64,000 bases of DNA, from assembly GCF_008831285.2 (NCBI RefSeq), contig NC_045150.1, forward strand, positions 5,036,001-5,100,000, written 5' to 3'. The notes beneath the pieces were generated by a model that saw only the letters and a list, made by a program, of their open reading frames with translations, ran no database searches and had not been told where the DNA came from. Both the position numbers and the translations under genes were made by a program. This DNA comes from Nymphaea colorata (taxonomy: Eukaryota > Streptophyta > Magnoliopsida > Nymphaeales > Nymphaeaceae). Positions 11,601 to 20,800 of this stretch are shown one piece after another (the stretch's first letter is position 1; each line of letters opens with the position of its first letter).

Positions 11601-12993
11601 GGACCGGCAGCCTGTAGAGCCCATCAGTAACCGAACCAATCCCAATCTTCTTCCCCGTCACCAAGTCCTGCAGGGAACAATGATCAGCAGAGAAAATCAG
11701 ATTACAGTTTAATTCTTTAGTAATACTGCTGACAGAGAGTAAGTTGACAGGAATATTGGGAACATGCAGGGCATTGTGAAGACGGTATTTGTTCAACAGG
11801 GACAAGCTCCCTTTCCCAGCCACAGAGATAGAAGACCCATCTGCCATAGACACGCGTTGCTTGCCAGAAGAAAGTCGATATTCTTGAAAGAGTTTAGAGT
11901 CCCCTGTCATGTGGTGAGTGGCTCCACTATCAACAATCCAATCACCAAGAGGAGGGTTACCTTGATCAGTCGAGGCAACGAGAGCTTGGGCTAGCTGAGC
12001 CCCTTCAGACGTGGAGGACTCCTCAGGGGTAGTAGATAGACGGCTGATGTACGCCTGTAGCTCCTGGAGTTGAGCAGGGGACAACTTGGACTTTGCACCA
12101 CTAGAAGAATTGCTCTGACTGGAATCAGACACAGAAGGGCTACGCTTGCCAGAGGGAGGACGACCTCGGACCAGTCTCTTCTCGGGATGAAGATCCCAAC
12201 AGAAATCCACCGAATGCCCCAACTTGTGGCAATGAGTGCAATGTCGGGCAGGACGCTGCCCAGTCCCTGAGGCACGGCTGACAAAGGCAGAAGGGCCATG
12301 ACCGGTGTCAAGATGCATCACTTGGCGACGTTGTTCTTCAGATTCAACACGAGCATATACTTCCTCTATCCCCGGAATCTCATCACCATTAAGAATCTGG
12401 CTACGAATAGACTCAAATTCATCCCGCAGGCCTCCCAGAAACAGAAACGTACGGTCCATCCATTCCTTTTCCCAGTAGAGGGAATGATCTGAACCGCATG
12501 TCCACTCATCAGTCACATGATAATCTAACTCCTCCCACTTGGTCTTCAGGGCAGCATAGAAGGCAGCAACAGACAAATCACCCTGTGTCAGAGAGTAAAT
12601 ACTGCGTTTAATCTGATAGGTGCGCAAATGTCTCTTCTTGCGACCATACATCTTTGCAAGCACAGTCCACATATCAAAAGAGGTCGGCTTCCGCAGAATG
12701 AGGGGCTGAATATCGGATGACACGGAGCTGATAATCCACACCTTCACTTGGCTGTCCTCCAACGCCCACGTCGCCCATTGAGGATCAGATTTGATGGGCG
12801 CAGGTTTGTCGCCAGTGATGTAAGAGAGACGCCCACGACTAGTAATCCCAATCTCGAGAGCGGCAGACCAAGATAGGTAATTGTCCTTGGTCAGACGGAT
12901 GGAGGTGACCTGGAGCGGCACGTTCTCAGTCTTGGAGGCGCTGCCCGTGTCAAGAACGGCATCTTTTTGAGTCCCCATCGCTTCTGCCATCAC
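8680..12993 (-). CDS. Copia gag-pol polyprotein (1,437 aa, intact)
   Basis: A single frame from ATG 12993. Order: Gag/UBN2 domain (about 25-240), CCHC zinc knuckle CTHCHKLGHSVDFC near residue 250, protease [10 protein letters not shown] near 354, integrase HHCC region (WHERLGHL...CEVCQLAKH), integrase core (HSDVWGP, TDNAREY, PPQNGIAERKN), the KGYKC motif, reverse transcriptase with YVDDM near 1112, and RNase H with [17 protein letters not shown] and [13 protein letters not shown]. Length and domain order match full-length single-ORF plant copia polyproteins. No lesion is visible. The ORF ends six bases inside the 3' LTR. It is most similar to family B (same RNase H block), but its LTR is distinct. 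Confidence 0.96.
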   Translation of the reverse strand: MMAEAMGTQKDAVLDTGSASKTENVPLQVTSIRLTKDNYLSWSAALEIGITSRGRLSYITGDKPAPIKSDPQWATWALEDSQVKVWIISSVSSDIQPLILRKPTSFDMWTVLAKMYGRKKRHLRTYQIKRSIYSLTQGDLSVAAFYAALKTKWEELDYHVTDEWTCGSDHSLYWEKEWMDRTFLFLGGLRDEFESIRSQILNGDEIPGIEEVYARVESEEQRRQVMHLDTGHGPSAFVSRASGTGQRPARHCTHCHKLGHSVDFCWDLHPEKRLVRGRPPSGKRSPSVSDSSQSNSSSGAKSKLSPAQLQELQAYISRLSTTPEESSTSEGAQLAQALVASTDQGNPPLGDWIVDSGATHHMTGDSKLFQEYRLSSGKQRVSMADGSSISVAGKGSLSLLNKYRLHNALHVPNIPVNLLSVSSITKELNCNLIFSADHCSLQDLVTGKKIGIGSVTDGLYRLPVQVASALISATSGHLSGVNDRSTVLRWHERLGHLPFQLIKKLFPHLFASVSIDSFACEVCQLAKHVRASYPISLNKTTHPFALVHSDVWGPSGVPTCGGCHYFLTLIDDYSRCTFVYLLRERSEVPAVVKNFVAFVETQFHTTVQAFRTDNAREYVSQSLDEFLKGKGIVHETSCSYTPPQNGIAERKNRHLLNVTRAIMFQRHVPTRYWGDALLTSAHLINRMPTRVLDGQSPYSTLWPTQNPWPLTPRVFGCSCFVHNHSPTLKKLDPRSIKGVFLGYSSTQKGYKCVDPTTSKVYVSRDVTFHEHESYFSANPLQGECLGNKGEEYSSNQLIQFMEFLDYKVSPSVIDTVTVSNEKGSHMEGVTVDAQPIVARDHLFGQVYVRKEKATVEDVGDEDRTNPNPVISPDDPSPSNEELPIAVRKGTRSCTSHPIQRFVSYAKLSTNYKCFITTLSKVVIPRSVDDAKDDPKWLHAMTEEMGALAKNKTWEVVDIPKGTHLVGSKWVYNVKYKPDGTVDRYKARLVAKGFSQKYGIDYLETFAPVAKLKTVRVILALAVHRKWRMDQLDVKNAFLNGHLEEEVYMSMPPGYVQEGKCCHLKKALYGLKQSPRAWFERLRIVMKSTGYKQGNGDHTLFIKQRGGLVSLLLVYVDDMIVTGSDEEENRKMKERLSKEFDLKDLGKLRYFLGIEIARSETGLVMNQRKYTLDLLKETGKLGCRPYLTPIESGTKISIKTGTILDEEGKGRYQRLVGKLIYLTLTRPDITYAVNVLSQFMHAPTDCHWKSAERVLGYLKNDPGKGLLYTRQDKLTIEGYSDADWAGCTDTRRSTTGYCIFLGGNLVVWRSKRQEVCSRSSAEAEYRAVAMGVTEMLWMKILLTDIGVELGDKMKMYCDNKSAINLANNPVLHDRTKHVEIDRHFIRERIDSKELILPYMKSEDQVADVLTKGLCTSSFEKNVSKLGMFDMYAKLEGEC
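8686..8697 (-). other. Polypurine tract of family C element
   Basis: CTTGAGGGGGAG on the minus strand, directly before the 3' LTR; the plus-strand primer site, also coding (Leu-Glu-Gly-Glu). Confidence 0.85.
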
Positions 12994-13447
12994 AAACTAG
13001 CACACAGCAACAAGAGGCACAGCAGCGGGAATGAGGCAACGGCGTCGGGAAGGAGGCAACGGCGTCGGGAAGGAGGCAGCGGCGACGGCGGCTGGAATGA
13101 GGCAGAGGCAACGTAAAGCAGGCGACGACGCAACACAGAGGCCACCCACGGTGGCAGAAACAAAGAACAGGACGAACGGAGGACCGCGGAGGCGTAACAG
13201 AGGGCGGCGGAACAGAGGACGGCGGCGGCGGAACAGAGGACGGCGGCGGCAGAGCAGGGCGACGTCACAAGGGCAGCAGCGACGCCGGAACAGAGGACGG
13301 CGGCGGCGGAACAAAGGACAGCGGCGGCAAAGCAGGGCGACGTCACACGGGCAGCAGCGGCGCCGGAACTTCAACGGCGTCGGGCGACGAAAAAACTTGA
13401 CGATCCTTGGAAAAAACGCTTCTCCAACTCCGCTGGCTCTGATACCA
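12994..13447 (-). other. Leader and PBS of family C element
   Basis: GC-rich leader containing a direct duplication of roughly 76 bp (about 13212-13287 and 13288-13365), built from GGCGGCGGAACAGAGGAC-like units. The PBS at 13436-13447 reads TGGTATCAGAGC on the minus strand (initiator Met-tRNA). Confidence 0.85.
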
Positions 13448-13733
13448 TGTAGAAACACGAACCACACAGAGAGAGAGTGGAGAACGAACACACAATCTAC
13501 GTGGAAAACCTCAGAAAGAGGTGAAAAACCACGGGGAGGCTCTGACCTAGGGGCACACCGCAACCCTAGGAGAGAGAAAATTATATTTCACTTAATTCAA
13601 CACTAAACACAAGTGACAATATAAAGAGGGAGAGAGGAGAAGCCGCCTAGGGTACCGAGCCCGCCTCGGTACCCGCGCCCCATAGAACCGGGTCCAGGAA
13701 TGGATCCGGTTCCCACAGCAACATATTCTAACA
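13448..13733 (-). repeat. 5' LTR of family C element (286 bp)
   Basis: Same length as, and by eye identical to, the 8400-8685 copy; it ends one base before the PBS and is flanked by aaaac. Confidence 0.95.
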
Positions 13734-13907
13734 AAAACTATAGGCATATATTACGTTTTGAATCACTTTTAAAGCACTCCTAAATTTTGAAAAAACTTTC
13801 AAAATAAGCTTGTATTGTTTTGATGATAAATGAAATCTACACTAGGTCTTCTAGTAATCTTAAAAACAACATGGTTGTTCACTATAAATTAAGTTATAAG
13901 TAAAGAG

Positions 13908-14389
13908 TGTTAGAATGTATGTCTCCATTCTATACATACATATATGTATATACATTACATATTAGTCATCTAATATGTGTCATATATACATATATATGTA
14001 TTTTATAGGTTTGGGTACTTAGGATATTTATGTAACTTTTTACCTTCTTTTTGTCTTTTTATTTTCTGTATTTTTCCTGTTTTACCCTTGCCCCTTTCTG
14101 ATTTTATCCAAAGGGGACCCAAGGGGAGACTAGTCCCAACGGCTAGAATTCTAGCCGTTGGAACTAGTCTCCAACGGCTAGCTCTCTCCTCTCTTTTGTC
14201 TTCTTCCTTATAAATAGTGTAGATTCTCTAGTGTAAGGTTATGGCTTTTTAGCCTACTTTATGTATCTCTTATTGTGATTAATTTAAGTTCTTCTTCACC
14301 TCTTGTTTGAGGGCTTGTGAGTTTGACTTGTTGGTGGAAAGCTTCAAGGCTGATTTGCTTGAAGTATTTCTCTTTGGGCCTGATTTACA
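13908..14389 (+). repeat. Solo LTR, family A (482 bp)
   Basis: Starts TGTTAGAATG, ends GGGCCTGATTTACA, and is flanked by the perfect 5-bp duplication aagag (13903-13907, 14390-14394) with no internal region. This is the product expected from LTR-LTR recombination. It carries a 42-bp near-perfect palindrome (14128-14169) upstream of a TATA-like cttataaatag. Confidence 0.92.
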
Positions 14390-14394
14390 AAGAG

Positions 14395-14718
14395 AATGAC
14401 ATAAAACTAATCAAAAGAAAACCATACCGTGAGGGTACTTTAGCCATTTCAGTTAATAAAAAATATACCAACGTTAATCAAGCTAAATTGGACAAAATGT
14501 GTGATAAGTGGGCAAAGAAGTTAGGAACATCCACGATGTTATTGAGAACTTAGGTGTCTTGATTTTCATAAAAATTTCGGACTGACTCTTGAAAGATTTG
14601 TTAATCAAATAATTTTCACAACCAAAAGAATGATATTCTAACTTACAGCACTCCTAGCATATCATATATCTTGAAAACCAAGACGCTTGGAATTACAGAA
14701 GAGAGTGAAAGGACCCAC
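14395..14718. other. Start of OSC intron 14, no recognised feature
   Basis: AT-rich. The donor GTGGGT at 14718-14713 (minus) opens the intron. No further OSC exon could be matched to the left of this point, and no transposon domain is seen here. Confidence 0.5.
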
Positions 14719-14862
14719 CATGATCCATCAGGTAATTGCATCTTTTTGATGAAATTAACAGCTTTTGAAATACTAGTCTCTATGTCTTCCTTCCGATACT
14801 GAGGGTATGCTTTTCTAAAATCTGCTAAAGCTTGAATGGCAGATGAAGTGCATTCCGTGGAT
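14719..14862 (-). CDS. OSC exon 14
   Basis: Acceptor CTCTAG, donor TCATG|GTGGGT. Encodes [20 protein letters not shown]...[12 protein letters not shown], the alpha-alpha barrel segment and a QW motif. The Trp codon is split (TG|G), so the next exon must begin with G. Confidence 0.9.
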
Positions 14863-17800
14863 CTAGAGGAACAAAATAAAGGTATTAGTGCATTACAAAG
14901 TATTACCAAGTAGGTTATCATTGGATCAAGCATGAGATGAGAAAGCACTCACGGATGGTCAATCATTATGCCTCCAAACATTTCAGATGGATTTATTAGC
15001 TGAAAATGACAACAAATTCAGTAAAGAAATAGGTAAGAATGTGATATCAAAGTTATGAAGCAAGCTAGACTGATCACCACGTTGTTGCAGTTAGCAATTC
15101 TAAAGAACTTACTACAGTTATACCAGTTTCTGATAATCTAATTCACATTTGTTAGCTAGAAACAAGAAAACGAACCAATTTTGCCATGTGTGAATATTAT
15201 CCTATGTCACATAGGTACCGGTATGGGTGCTGGTAGGGGTATGGGTTCAGACTATTTTAACAAAACTTGGATATGGGGGTATAGCTGTATATGTCCACAC
15301 ACACATACACACACACACACATATCCATTGATCGGGCTTGCTCCTCCATGGGAGCTACTGATTCGTATGGAATTAGCATGACCCAACGATCAAATTCAAT
15401 AAGAATTCAAACAAAATAACACATTCATGATTCAAAATTTATAGATTCTAAAGAAGAAATTATTGAACAAAATATGAAAACACAGCTCTGTATGTGTTTC
15501 CTGAGTGTAAATGGTGTAAAGAACAAAACTGAAATCCTAAATTTTGGATAGGAAAGGACTCAGTCAACTTTGACTGAGTCTTAAATCAGATGGATACGAT
15601 CATGGGCACGTTGACCATATTCGGTACTGTTTGACCACTACCCAAGAAGTACCTGAGACAGTACCAGTACCAGTACCAGTACCAATGTCATACCTGACCG
15701 GTACGGGTACGCTGCCTTTACAGCAGTACCCATGTGACAATTATTATCTTATTGTAACACATTCCATATAACTTGGAAGAAAAAAGCACCTCCTTTTTCC
15801 TTATACACATAGTCAAACCATTCACATTTATTTCATTTATGGAAAATCTGGTCCCAAAAGAAAAATATTATCCATTAACATGTACAACCACCGAGACAAG
15901 TGAAAAACCTTCCATCATGTTCTATGGTAAACCAAAAAAATATCATTTTTTAATGATGTTGTTGACGTGTTGTGTATGTTTGGGTCTGGGTCTAAACCCT
16001 ATCCGACCCAAAGTTCATGTTGAGTTCTATTTAAGTAACCTTTGTAATCCTAGAGAGTGAGAGAGACCGGCTACTCTTCTCCCTCAGGTCCGAACCAGAT
16101 CCAAACCATAATAAAACGTAAAAACATAACCCACGACGCTCGTCTTCTCCCTCTCGATCTTCTTTGGTCTTCCAGTGGGTGCTTGGGCAGTTGGCAACAG
16201 ACGTCCAGTAGCTTGGGCAGCCATTGCCGATAGACGGCGGCTGGCGACAGGCGGCAAGTCGGCAACGAGAGGTGCTGGAGCAGAGGAAGATAGAGAGAGA
16301 CGCAAGAGCAAAGCGAGAAAGTTGTAAGAGTAGAGCAAGAGAGAGTTTGAGAACAAGCAGAGAGATAAACAGATAGAGAGAGGGAGAGAGAGTGGGATAG
16401 ATTCGAAAACAAAGAGGGACACTGGTTTGTAGTTTGTCCAGAAAAAATGGCAGTCACCGGAATACTCAACCCAAAAAAGGAGGAAAATGGATACATTAGA
16501 AAACAAAAGGAGAAAAAAAAAAAGAATGTACTTGAGAAGTCAATTTTTTGGTTGAAGCTGGTGTAGTCGCCGGAGACACTATTCTCGTTGGAATAGAGGA
16601 AGGTTTAACCCTCGTCCCTCTCGTTAAATGATTTCTTTTTTTTTTTTTTGAGAAAATGAAATCCCATTGTCGAAGGACGAGAGTTTCTCTTTTATAACAC
16701 ACCATAAAAGAAAAAGTTAACATAACTCGTCTGAGTCTTCTTTGACTCATGACTTGTTTTTTAAAGTTTATCATATGCTTCCATTTATTTTATTAAGTTA
16801 TTTGTTTTAATCTTTTAATGTGTTGTCAACATATTAAGGCTTATGAATGATGAATGATGAATATTGATTATATGTGTGATGATTTTTTATATTTATGAAT
16901 TAAAAATATATAATTATCGTTCTAACAAGATTGGCGAAAACGTTGTACCCGTACCCGTACCTATGTGACATAGCTGTTGTCGCTTCCCTGGCATGACGTT
17001 CCACTGTTGCTGAGATCGTTGCCCTCCATGTGGTCGTCTCTTCCCTATTGTTGCTGTCTGCGCTGCCATCTCTGCAGTCTCTATTGTCTGCGTTGCCTGA
17101 ATAGTTCCATTGTTGCATTGGCAATTACCTGCGTCGCCCGAGCCATCTATTGCAGCAGCCTGGGCGGCGTTTCTCGAGCCCTTTGATTAGCCGAAGTAAC
17201 CCGCGTAAGGCTTCTACCTCTGCGGCTGCTGCCTCCAAAACAGTCCACCGAAATCAGCGAGATATCCACGAAAAAAAGCCACCAAAAATCAGCAAGACAA
17301 CAACTCTTGTGCAAAACAGCAACTAATAATTTCGTCAAATAGTTGGTGTGCTTACGGCTACGAATAGGCAGCAAGAACTGATTTTTCCAGACCTTGAAAA
17401 CCAACAAACGAAAAGCCAAACCGCGGCTCTGATACCATGTAAACCAGACCCAAACTTAATGGTCGAAACACTTCAAGAGCTAGACTCTTGAAGATACCAG
17501 CCACTCCAAGAATTCACACAAGGAGAAATATTTAACAAGAGGTGTGTTACGATCAGAGAGAGAGAGGCCAAAAAGTTATCATTAACGTAACCCTAATCTC
17601 AAGTTAAAGAGATTAGGGCTGGCGATAGAATAATTACAAATTCAGTCCAAAAAACACAAGAAAATATTTAAAGACCTACGCTCCAACTTTCTAATATTGC
17701 AGAAACACTCTTTAACACTTCCCCTCAAGATGGAGCATAGATATCAATCATGCTCAGCTTGTTACAACCTCTCACAAAATTCTCTATGGGAAGAGCCTTG

Positions 17801-20800
17801 GTAAAAATATCAGCTGTCTGATCTTCTGATGAGACATGAATAGTGCTAATAACTCCTTCTTGTACTAAGTTCCGAACATAGTGGCAATCCACTTCAATGC
17901 GTTTCGTCCTCTCATGGAAGACAAGATTGTTGGCAATATAGGTTGTTGTCTTGTTGTCACAATACATCTTCATTGGAAGATTCACTGAAACACCCAAATC
18001 TAGAAGCACTGATCTGACCCATGACATTTCAGCCGCAGTTTCAGCCATAGTTAATATTCAAACTCAGCACTAGATCGAGCCACCACATTTTGCTTATTGC
18101 TCCTCCAAGAAATGAGATTGCCTCCCACAAAGACACAAAAACCTGTTGTAGACTTCCTGTCATCTACAGACCCTGCATAATAAGCAAAATCACTATAAGT
18201 TTCTATGTCAACACCTTCTCCCTTTTTAAACCACAACCCCTTTCTCGGGGTTGATTTCAAGTATCTGACAATCATTAGAGCAACGTCCCAATGAATTTTT
18301 CAGGGTTTTTCCATAGATTGACTTAGCTTATTCACAGCGAAGCTAATGTCAGGGCGAGTGACAGCTAAATATAACAGTTTTTCTATCAGAGATATGCAAG
18401 ATCTAGAGTCAAAAGACTCTAGTTCATCATCATGTATATGAATGCGGGGATTCATGGGAAGTGGCAGGTTTAGCCCCCAATAAACCTGTTTCTTACAGAA
18501 GATCAAGAACATATTTTCTTTGAGACACTACAACTCCTTTACTACTATAAGCCACCTCAATACCAAGAAAATAACAGAGTTGTCCAAGGTCTTTTGTGGC
18601 AAAGTGTTTCTGTATAAACTTCCTTTAGCTTGCCTTGTGGTGGCATGAGAGACTTCGACATCTTTCGTTTGGTGTACTTAGACAGTTGTTTCCTCACCTT
18701 TTTTCCAATCTAGATATGATCATGTTATCATGTGATCTTTATCATCTGGCTAAACATGTTAGGGCTTTGGACCCTGTTTCTACAAGTCATTCTAATAAAG
18801 TATTTGCTTTAATCCATTCGGATGTGTCTGGCCTTCAGGAATTCCATCTTGTCATGGTTTTCAGTACTTTATTACATTTATAAATGATTGTTCTCGTAAC
18901 ACCTTTGTGTACTTGTTGAAGGATCGTAGAGAAGTTCCCAGTGTAATTGAAACCTTTATCATTCTTGTGGAAACTCATTTCGGAGCATCTATTCAGACTT
19001 TTTGGCACGTGAGTCTACATGTCACTTTGTCAATAGTTTCTTTTCGCAAAAGGGGATTGTTCATGAGACATCTTGTAGTTATACCCCTCCTCAAAATAGG
19101 GTTGCTAAACGAAAGAATCGTCAGTTGCTAAATGTCACCAGGACTCTTGTTTCAACGACATCTTCCAAAGAAGTATTGGAGGGATGATGTGCTAACCAGT
19201 GCGTATTTAGTTAACCATATGCCTAGTCGTGTCTCGAATGGATGTACGTCTCATTCTATGTTAGCAGGTAGTAGTGAACCTTTTTCTCTCCCACCTTGGG
19301 TTTTTGGCTATGTCTGTTTTATCCACAATCACAGTCCCAATATCAAGAAACTTGACCCCAAGTCAATTAAAGGTGTACTTCTTGATTATTCTCCTACTTA
19401 AAAAGGATATAAATGTCTAGACCCTTCAACTGGTTGTGTCAAACATGTCTCATTCCTGGAACATGTTTCCTATTTTGGTGAGAATTCTCTTCAGGAGCAA
19501 AGGTCCACAAGAAGGAAAGAGTATTCTCAAAATCAAGAAATTCAGCTTCCAAATTTTCTGGCATACAAAAAGTAATTTACAGAATTTCTGGAGCACAAAA
19601 AAGGATGATGATTGCTCAACTGGAAATGAGGAGCGTGACCGCTTGTTTGAGCAGTATTCTAGGAGAAGATAGATTGCCACAGAGCTAGCTAGTGAGGTGA
19701 TTGTTGACACTGATCCCAATCCTAATCTCACACCTTCCCTAGCTGATCCAAGTCGTGCCCGAGAGATGTCGGTTGGGGGTAGTCAAACAGATGCTGAGAC
19801 TGACGAGTCACCCATTGCTCTCAGAAATGGTATCAAGTCATGTACTCAACACCATATTGGTAATTTCATATCATATTTTAAATTGAGCAAGAACTACAAA
19901 TGTTTCATATCTTTTCTTTCTATGTTTGTGATCCCCAGGACTATACTGAGGCTCAGAGTAATCCAAAATGGGCTCATGTGATGCAAGAAGAAATAGAAGC
20001 ATTAAATAAAAATAGAATGTGGTAGGTGGTAAATGGCCCTGAAGCAGCCCATCTCGTAGGATCCAAGTGGGTCTACACCATATAAGCTAGACAGAAGTGT
20101 GGAAAGGTTCAAAGCTCACTTGGTTGCCAAGGGGTTTAGTCAGAAATATGGATTGACTACTTGGAAACGTCTGCTCCTGTTGCAAAATGAAGAATGTCAG
20201 AGTTATTTTCTACTTAGCAGTGGTAAAAGAGTAGAAGATGTACCAACTAGATGTTAAGAACATTTTTCTAAATGGAGACCTTGAAAATGAAGTATATATG
20301 TGCATGCCTCCAGGATATGTGGAACTCGGAAAATGTTGCAGGTTGAAGAAAGCCTTGTATGGGCTCAAGCAATCTCCCCAAGCATGGTTTGAACGACTCA
20401 AACTTGTAATGAGACAACATGGATATCATCAAGGGAATGGGGATCACACTCTCTTCGTGAAGAGAAATGAGCACAAGGTAACTCTCTTGTTGGTATATGT
20501 TGATGATATGATTGTCACATGTAATGATGAAGATAAAATAACGAAGTTAAAGAAACTGTTGGCTATCGAGTTTGATCTCAAGGACCTTGGCAAGTTGAAA
20601 TATTTCCTTGGCATTGAAATTGCTAGGTCAGGCACAAGTCTTGTGTTAAATCAACGAAAGTATACTCTAGATTTATTAAAGGAGACCGGAAAACTTGGGT
20701 GTAGACCAACTTCTACTCCTATAGATGTTGAACACAAACTTAGTCTTGGAGATGGGGAGAGCCCCTCTGTAAAGAAGCCAAGGGAAATATCAACGTCTTG

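Larger units (their letters stand above)
8400..13733 (-). mobile_element. Complete copia LTR retrotransposon, family C (5,334 bp)
   Basis: Two 286-bp LTRs (8400-8685 and 13448-13733) look identical base for base. A perfect 5-bp target duplication aaaac flanks them (8395-8399 and 13734-13738). PBS, leader, one uninterrupted gag-pol frame and a polypurine tract are present. All parts needed for autonomous transposition are visible, and the identical LTRs indicate a very recent insertion. If the OSC gene continues to the left, the element sits in its intron 14 in the same orientation as the gene. Confidence 0.96.

Noticed and set aside
13031-13606. 191-residue Arg-rich plus-strand ORF and opposite-strand Ala/Leu/Cys-rich ORFs
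   Set aside because: Products of the CGGCGG-rich leader of the family C element running into its LTR; both strands are open because of base composition.
1-14640. Search for the missing last OSC exons (YGSWAVCFTYGTWFG, FPQQEI, NIFPIWALGEYR-type blocks) on the minus strand
   Set aside because: No matching segment found by eye; almost all of this interval is transposon, so the exons probably lie to the left of the window.
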